The position numbers and the translations under genes are program-made. 64,000 bases of DNA from Nocardia carnea (lineage in GTDB: Bacteria > Actinomycetota > Actinomycetes > Mycobacteriales > Mycobacteriaceae): the NCBI RefSeq assembly GCF_029868325.1, contig NZ_JARWNW010000263.1:19991-83990 (forward strand), read 5' to 3'. The notes under the pieces are model-generated. The model did no database searches and was not told the DNA's origin. It saw only the letters and a list, made by a program, of their open reading frames with translations. Of the stretch, positions 60,011-64,000 are shown piece after piece. Each line of letters opens with the position of its first letter. Within the stretch, counting starts at the first letter, position 1.

Positions 60011-60841
60011 TCAGCCGATCCGCCGGCCGGCATCGACCGGGAGGGATACACCGGTCACGAACCGCGCTTCGTCGGACGCCAGGTACAGCACGGCGTTGCT
60101 GATGTCCTCGGCTTCGACCCAGCCCTGCCCCAGCACATCCGAACCGCGGGCGCGTTCACGCAGGTCCTCGGGGGTCGGGTTTTCCAGGTCCGGGCAGAAC
60201 ACGCGCAGGGTGGACTTGCTGAACAGCATGTCCGTCGCCACATTGCCCGGGTGGACCGCGTTGACCCGGATACCGTGGCGGCCCAGTTCCGCGGACAGCG
60301 TCTGCATCAATCCCACGACGCCGCTCTTGGAAGCGTTGTAGTGCGCCACATTTGCGGCGCCGACGAGGGTGACCACCGAACTGGTCAGAATCACCGAACC
60401 GCCGCGACCCGCCGTGATCATATGCGGTACAGCGGCTTTCACGGTGCGCCAGACACCGGTCATATTGATGTCGACCATATCCTGCCACTCGGTGTCGGTG
60501 AGGTCGAAGGTCGGCCGGCAACCGACCACACCGGCGTTGGCGCTCACGATATCGATACCGCCGAGGCTGTCGACCGCCTCGGCGGCCACCTGATCGAGAC
60601 CGGCCTGATCCCGCACATCGACCTGACGGGCCAGCACCCGGCGGCCGAGATCGCGCACCAGTTTCTCGGTTTCGCGCAGATCCTCGATGGTGGCCATGGG
60701 GTATTCGAGCGACGCCACATCCGCGCAGGAGTCCACCGCCACGATATCGGCGCCTTCCTGCGCGAGCCGCACCGCATGCGACCTTCCCTGTCCGCGCGCC
60801 GCGCCCGTGATGAACGCGACCTTGCCGGATACTCGTCCCAT
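60011..60841 (-). CDS. Mycofactocin-coupled SDR-family oxidoreductase
   Basis: A 276-residue SDR of the subfamily that keeps a non-exchangeable NAD and passes electrons to the peptide-derived cofactor mycofactocin. Diagnostic features are the opening GKVAFITGAARGQGRSHAVRLA, the longer loop YPMATIEDLRETEKLVRD and RQVDVRD, then YNASK with the catalytic Tyr/Lys and a C-terminal insertion (around 200-235). ATG 60841 has GGAGG eight nt upstream. It lies between an SDR and a DUF6282 gene. Members oxidise alcohols of terpenoid or xenobiotic origin; the substrate is not known. The mycofactocin maturation genes are not in the window. Confidence 0.83.
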   Translation of the reverse strand: MGRVSGKVAFITGAARGQGRSHAVRLAQEGADIVAVDSCADVASLEYPMATIEDLRETEKLVRDLGRRVLARQVDVRDQAGLDQVAAEAVDSLGGIDIVSANAGVVGCRPTFDLTDTEWQDMVDINMTGVWRTVKAAVPHMITAGRGGSVILTSSVVTLVGAANVAHYNASKSGVVGLMQTLSAELGRHGIRVNAVHPGNVATDMLFSKSTLRVFCPDLENPTPEDLRERARGSDVLGQGWVEAEDISNAVLYLASDEARFVTGVSLPVDAGRRIG

Positions 60842-60861
60842 TCCAAGAACCTCCATGGTTT

Positions 60862-61743
60862 TCAGTCCAAACCCAGTAGTCTCGCCGGGACCGCGCCGGC
60901 CATCAGCCGGAGTTCGTTTTCGCCGACACCTTCGTCCCACAGCGCGTTGACGTAGCCGCGCAGGCCCGCCGCCGGATGCGGCAGGGTGTCGGTCCAGCCG
61001 TAATCGGTGGATACGATCGCGCGCTGCGGCCCGATCCGGTCGATGGCGGTGATCACCTGCTCGAACGTCGAGGGTTTCCCCATACAGGTGTGAGCGGCGA
61101 ATTCGATCACGGCCCCCAGGTCGGCCAGCTCCACGACCTGGTCCACCGAAAGTCCCGGCCCGGCACTGGCATGCATGGCGTGCGTGACGACCAGGTTCCC
61201 GCGACCGGCGAACGCGCGGGCCACCGCATAGTGCTCGTCGACGGTGATATGCCCGGTCGCCAGCACCGCGCCGCTCGCCGCGACGAGGTCCATGATCTGG
61301 CGAACCTCCGGCACCAGCTCACCGTCCGGGCCGAGGACCGCAATCCCTTCCCGCACACCGAACGCCGCCTCGACAGCCTGTGGAGTATTCGATACCGACG
61401 ACAACGTCGGCAACCACACCACCTGCGCACCGGCCCGCAGCGCGGTTTCGACGGCCTGGGGGTTGAGCCCGCCGACCGGGTGATCGCAGCACATTCCGGC
61501 GATCGACAAGACATCCGGCACCGCCTTGTTGGCCAGATCGGCGACGGCGGTGGACGGAAATTCGTGCGCCTTCAGCACGATCGCCCGCATCCCACCGGCC
61601 CTGGCTTCCCCGGCGGCCTCGATCGGGTCGACCGCGTGCGGGTGTTTCGCGAGCTTTTCGACCAGCGGCTCCGGGCCGAAATGGCAGTGCATATCGATCG
61701 CCCCGTCCAGCAGGATCGGCGCGGTACCGGAGTTGCGCGTCAT
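60862..61743 (-). CDS. DUF6282 amidohydrolase-like protein
   Basis: A 293-residue protein with a metal-dependent amidohydrolase-like pattern: DMHCHFGPE (about 17-25) provides the HxH pair, MCCDHPVGGLNP and ATGHITVDEHYAV supply further histidines, VTHAMH is near 190, and STDYGW near 248 gives the late Asp. These fit a TIM-barrel hydrolase of the DUF6282 family, of unknown reaction; hydrolysis of a lactone, amide or 1,3-diketone-like bond is possible. It overlaps the SDR gene upstream by 4 bp, so it is part of the same pathway. Confidence 0.72.
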   Translation of the reverse strand: MTRNSGTAPILLDGAIDMHCHFGPEPLVEKLAKHPHAVDPIEAAGEARAGGMRAIVLKAHEFPSTAVADLANKAVPDVLSIAGMCCDHPVGGLNPQAVETALRAGAQVVWLPTLSSVSNTPQAVEAAFGVREGIAVLGPDGELVPEVRQIMDLVAASGAVLATGHITVDEHYAVARAFAGRGNLVVTHAMHASAGPGLSVDQVVELADLGAVIEFAAHTCMGKPSTFEQVITAIDRIGPQRAIVSTDYGWTDTLPHPAAGLRGYVNALWDEGVGENELRLMAGAVPARLLGLD

Positions 61744-62513
61744 TCGGCGGTGACACCTCCGTCGGCGAGGATCGCCTGCCCGGTCACATACGAGGCGTCC
61801 GGCGAGGCGAGGAATGCGACCACCGCGGCGATCTCGTCGGGTTCGCCGTAGCGGCCGAGCGGTACGTTCAGCGGTTTCGACGGGTTGCGCACCGTGGCGG
61901 TGGTCGGCACGATCGCCGCGGTGTTGGCGCCCAGGTTCGTTTTCACCGCGCCCGGGCATACGCTGTTGACCCGGATACCGTGCGGCGCGTACTCGATCGC
62001 GAGGGTCTGGGTGAGCATTTTGACCCCGCCTTTCGACGCACGGTACGGCGCGAGACCGCCCTGTGTGGCGATGAACGACGAAGTCGAACCGCATGTCACG
62101 ATCGATCCGCCGCCGCGCCGCAGCATCGACGGCAGCGCCGCCTGGATCGTGAAGAAGGTGCCGCTCAGGTTGATATCGAGCACTCCGCGCCAGTCTTCTT
62201 CGGAGAGTTCGTGACTGTCGATCCGCGCGCCGGACACCCCGGCGCCGGTGAACACGACACCGATTTCCCCGAACTGCGCGACGATTTCGGCCGTCACCGC
62301 ATACATCCGCTCCCGGTCCCGCACATCGGCGCCGAACGCGGCGGCCCGTCCCCCGGCCTCCCGGATCGCCGCGGCGGTCTCCTCCGCGGCCGCCTGGTGC
62401 AGATCGACAACGGCGACCGCCGCTCCCTCGGCCGCCAGCCTCCGGGCGGAGGCCGCGCCGATCCCGGAACCTCCGCCGGTCACCACTGCCGTGTGGTCTT
62501 CGAGCCTGTGCAC
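61740..62513 (-). CDS. Short-chain dehydrogenase/reductase
   Basis: A 257-residue classical SDR: TGGGSGIG, TGAGVSG in place of NNAG, the serine in CGSTSS, and YRASK. VVDLHQ suggests NAD(H). GTG 62513 is preferred because AGGAGG sits six nt upstream; earlier in-frame codons encode an unlikely hydrophobic extension. It heads the minus-strand set SDR-DUF6282-mycofactocin SDR-SDR-crotonase and is divergent from a P450. Confidence 0.83.
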   Translation of the reverse strand: MHRLEDHTAVVTGGGSGIGAASARRLAAEGAAVAVVDLHQAAAEETAAAIREAGGRAAAFGADVRDRERMYAVTAEIVAQFGEIGVVFTGAGVSGARIDSHELSEEDWRGVLDINLSGTFFTIQAALPSMLRRGGGSIVTCGSTSSFIATQGGLAPYRASKGGVKMLTQTLAIEYAPHGIRVNSVCPGAVKTNLGANTAAIVPTTATVRNPSKPLNVPLGRYGEPDEIAAVVAFLASPDASYVTGQAILADGGVTAE

Positions 62514-62650
62514 CTGCGGCCTCCTGCGGTCGATCACCCTTGTAATTAACCGAATCATGCCTATCATTACGAGCAAATGTCAATCCGTGACGCACGCCAT
62601 AGCCACCCCTATTTCGCATTGGTAGTTGCGCTATTCGACAGGAGATGCCG
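62514..62650. promoter_or_regulatory. Divergent promoter region, SDR operon and P450
   Basis: This 137-bp gap is AT-rich at 62541-62590 (including TTGTAATTAA and ATCATTACG) against the GC-rich genes on both sides. It must hold promoters for both directions. No clean palindrome is seen. Confidence 0.45.
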
Positions 62651-63883
62651 ATGACCCAGGTGAGCGACGATTCCGGTACGACCCGCGACCTCGGCGGCTG
62701 TCCGGTCTTCCATACCGACTACCGCATCGAACGGCCCGCGCTGGAAACCCAGCGGCTGCTCGACGCCGACCGGGAAGCCGCCCGGTTCGCCTGGAACGAC
62801 TCCACCGAGGAGGGGTTCTGGGTACTCAACCGCTTCGACGATGTGCGCGAAGCCCTCCAGCGCGATACCGACTTCACCAACGACCAGGTGAGCGCCTTCC
62901 ACCGCTCCCCGCCGCGGCAGTTGCTGCCGCAGAACCTCAACCAGCCCGACCATGCGGAGCTGCGGCGGATCCTGAACCCGTTCTTCGCTCCCAAACTCGT
63001 CCGGCGCATCTCCGATCAGGCACAGGAGCGTGCCGTAGCGCTCGTCGACGAGATCGCACCGCGGGGCGCCGAAGACATCGCTACCGGTTTCGGCATGATC
63101 TATCCGACCGATTTGTTCCTGACACTGCTCGGGCTGCCGGTCGAGGACAGCGCGAAGCTGCTGCCCTGGGTGGAGGGCCAGTTCCTCGGCTTCTTCAACA
63201 GCGATCCGGAATCCAAACGGATCGCCGCACAGACGCGACAGGAACTCGACGCCTACTTCGCCGCCGCGATCGCCGAACGTCGCGCGGCACCCGGTGATCC
63301 GGCCACCGACCTGGTGACCCGGCTGGTCACCGCGGAATACCAGGGCGCCCCGATCCCGGACGAGACGATCCTGGCCCTGTGCATGAGCATCATGGCGGCC
63401 GGGCTCGACACCACCCGCAGCGCGCTCGGCTACACATTCCTGCACATGGCCACCCACCCCGAAGACCGGCAGCGGCTGCTCGACGAACCCGAACTGTGGC
63501 CGAAGGCGATCGAGGAGATCCTGCGCCTCTACAGCCTGATCATCCAGGACGGCCGCGAGGCCGCCCGCGACCTCGACTTCCACGGTCTGCCGATCCGCAA
63601 GGGCGATCTGGTGTGGCTCGGCCTGGCCGCGGCCAACCACGACCCCCGCATCTTCGAGGACCCGGACGTCTTCGACCCGGAGCGCCCCAACCTCGCACAC
63701 CATCTCGGGTTCGGCGCCGGCCACCACCGCTGCCTCGGCATGCATCTGGCGCGCGCGGAACTGGTGGTCGCGCTCACCGAATGGCATCGCCGGATCCCGC
63801 ACTACCGGCTCGCCGAGGGCGTGGACCTACGCGAACGCGGTAGCCAGCTGCGGCTACAGCAGGTCCCTCTGGTCTGGGACTGA
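62651..63883 (+). CDS. Cytochrome P450
   Basis: A 410-residue P450 with a normal I-helix AAGLDTT (about 251-257), ExxR in EEILR, and haem loop FGAGHHRCLGMHL with Cys at about 361. ATG 62651 has AGGAG at 6-nt spacing; ATG 62645 is too close. It is divergent from the SDR/mycofactocin operon, so it probably hydroxylates the substrate which those dehydrogenases then oxidise. No ferredoxin is seen before the contig end. Confidence 0.88.
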   Translation: MTQVSDDSGTTRDLGGCPVFHTDYRIERPALETQRLLDADREAARFAWNDSTEEGFWVLNRFDDVREALQRDTDFTNDQVSAFHRSPPRQLLPQNLNQPDHAELRRILNPFFAPKLVRRISDQAQERAVALVDEIAPRGAEDIATGFGMIYPTDLFLTLLGLPVEDSAKLLPWVEGQFLGFFNSDPESKRIAAQTRQELDAYFAAAIAERRAAPGDPATDLVTRLVTAEYQGAPIPDETILALCMSIMAAGLDTTRSALGYTFLHMATHPEDRQRLLDEPELWPKAIEEILRLYSLIIQDGREAARDLDFHGLPIRKGDLVWLGLAAANHDPRIFEDPDVFDPERPNLAHHLGFGAGHHRCLGMHLARAELVVALTEWHRRIPHYRLAEGVDLRERGSQLRLQQVPLVWD

Positions 63884-63901
63884 TCCCGGGACCACAGCCC
63901 A

Positions 63902-64000
<99 letters not shown>

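Overview
The window is high-GC actinobacterial DNA from a mycolic-acid-containing genus, most likely Nocardia or a close relative such as Rhodococcus. The signs are an Emb-type arabinosyltransferase, an acyl-ACP desaturase of the mycobacterial DesA type, a DapC and a FadD5-like ligase close to the Mycobacterium tuberculosis proteins, several P450s, a mycofactocin-type SDR, two ECF41 (SigJ) sigma factors, and XRE/DUF5753-DUF397 genes. The first gene is cut by the left edge. The right edge is a run of about 100 G, which looks like the artefactual end of a contig.

Layout. 1-5.4 kb: the 3' end of a CinA-family gene, a lipoprotein penicillin-binding protein, dapC and a DUF3556 membrane protein. 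5.5-9.3 kb: a complete osmoprotectant ABC operon (permease-ATPase-permease-binding protein, each joined by a 4-bp overlap). 9.6-12.5 kb: a FadD5-like acyl-CoA ligase and a P450. 12.9-16.6 kb: an Emb arabinosyltransferase and a small secreted protein. 16.7-18.5 kb: ilvD. 18.7-27.7 kb: a long, tightly packed minus-strand block with an SnoaL/KSI-like protein, two SDRs, a KstD-like flavoprotein, an MHS-type transporter, homogentisate dioxygenase, an unknown coupled protein and fumarylacetoacetase. A divergent IclR regulator and a three-half-site operator sit at its head. 27.9-31.3 kb: two ECF41 sigma factors, one next to an NDH-2-like oxidoreductase, with a frameshifted DUF305 remnant between them. 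31.5-34.2 kb: small hypothetical genes, a permuted papain-like protein and an XRE-DUF5753/DUF397 pair.

34.5-36.0 kb is a fluoride-resistance locus: a fluoride (crcB) riboswitch, two crcB genes and a universal stress protein. 36.3-37.7 kb is a heavy-metal module: CmtR-like regulator, CDF-type efflux protein and DUF3703. 38.0-39.7 kb holds an HxlR regulator and a haloalkane-dehalogenase-like hydrolase that lacks its catalytic histidine. 39.7-44.6 kb holds an SQD1-like nucleotide-sugar enzyme, a BcsB-like protein and a membrane GT2 synthase, translationally coupled behind a 19-bp palindrome; this is a candidate exopolysaccharide or glycan system. 45.0-50.9 kb: a VOC protein, an SDR, a TetR/P450 divergent pair with a large inverted repeat, a YczE-type membrane protein, an MBL-fold protein and an HhH-type protein. 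51-64 kb: a DesA desaturase followed by catabolic gene sets (IclR, LLM oxidoreductase, acyl-CoA ligase, SDR; then crotonase, three SDRs, a DUF6282 amidohydrolase-like protein and a P450) with an ADP-ribosylglycohydrolase between them.

The most distinctive systems are the block that appears to feed an alicyclic compound into homogentisate cleavage and the SQD1-like/BcsB-like/GT2 operon. No insertion sequence, CRISPR array, tRNA or rRNA gene was recognised.
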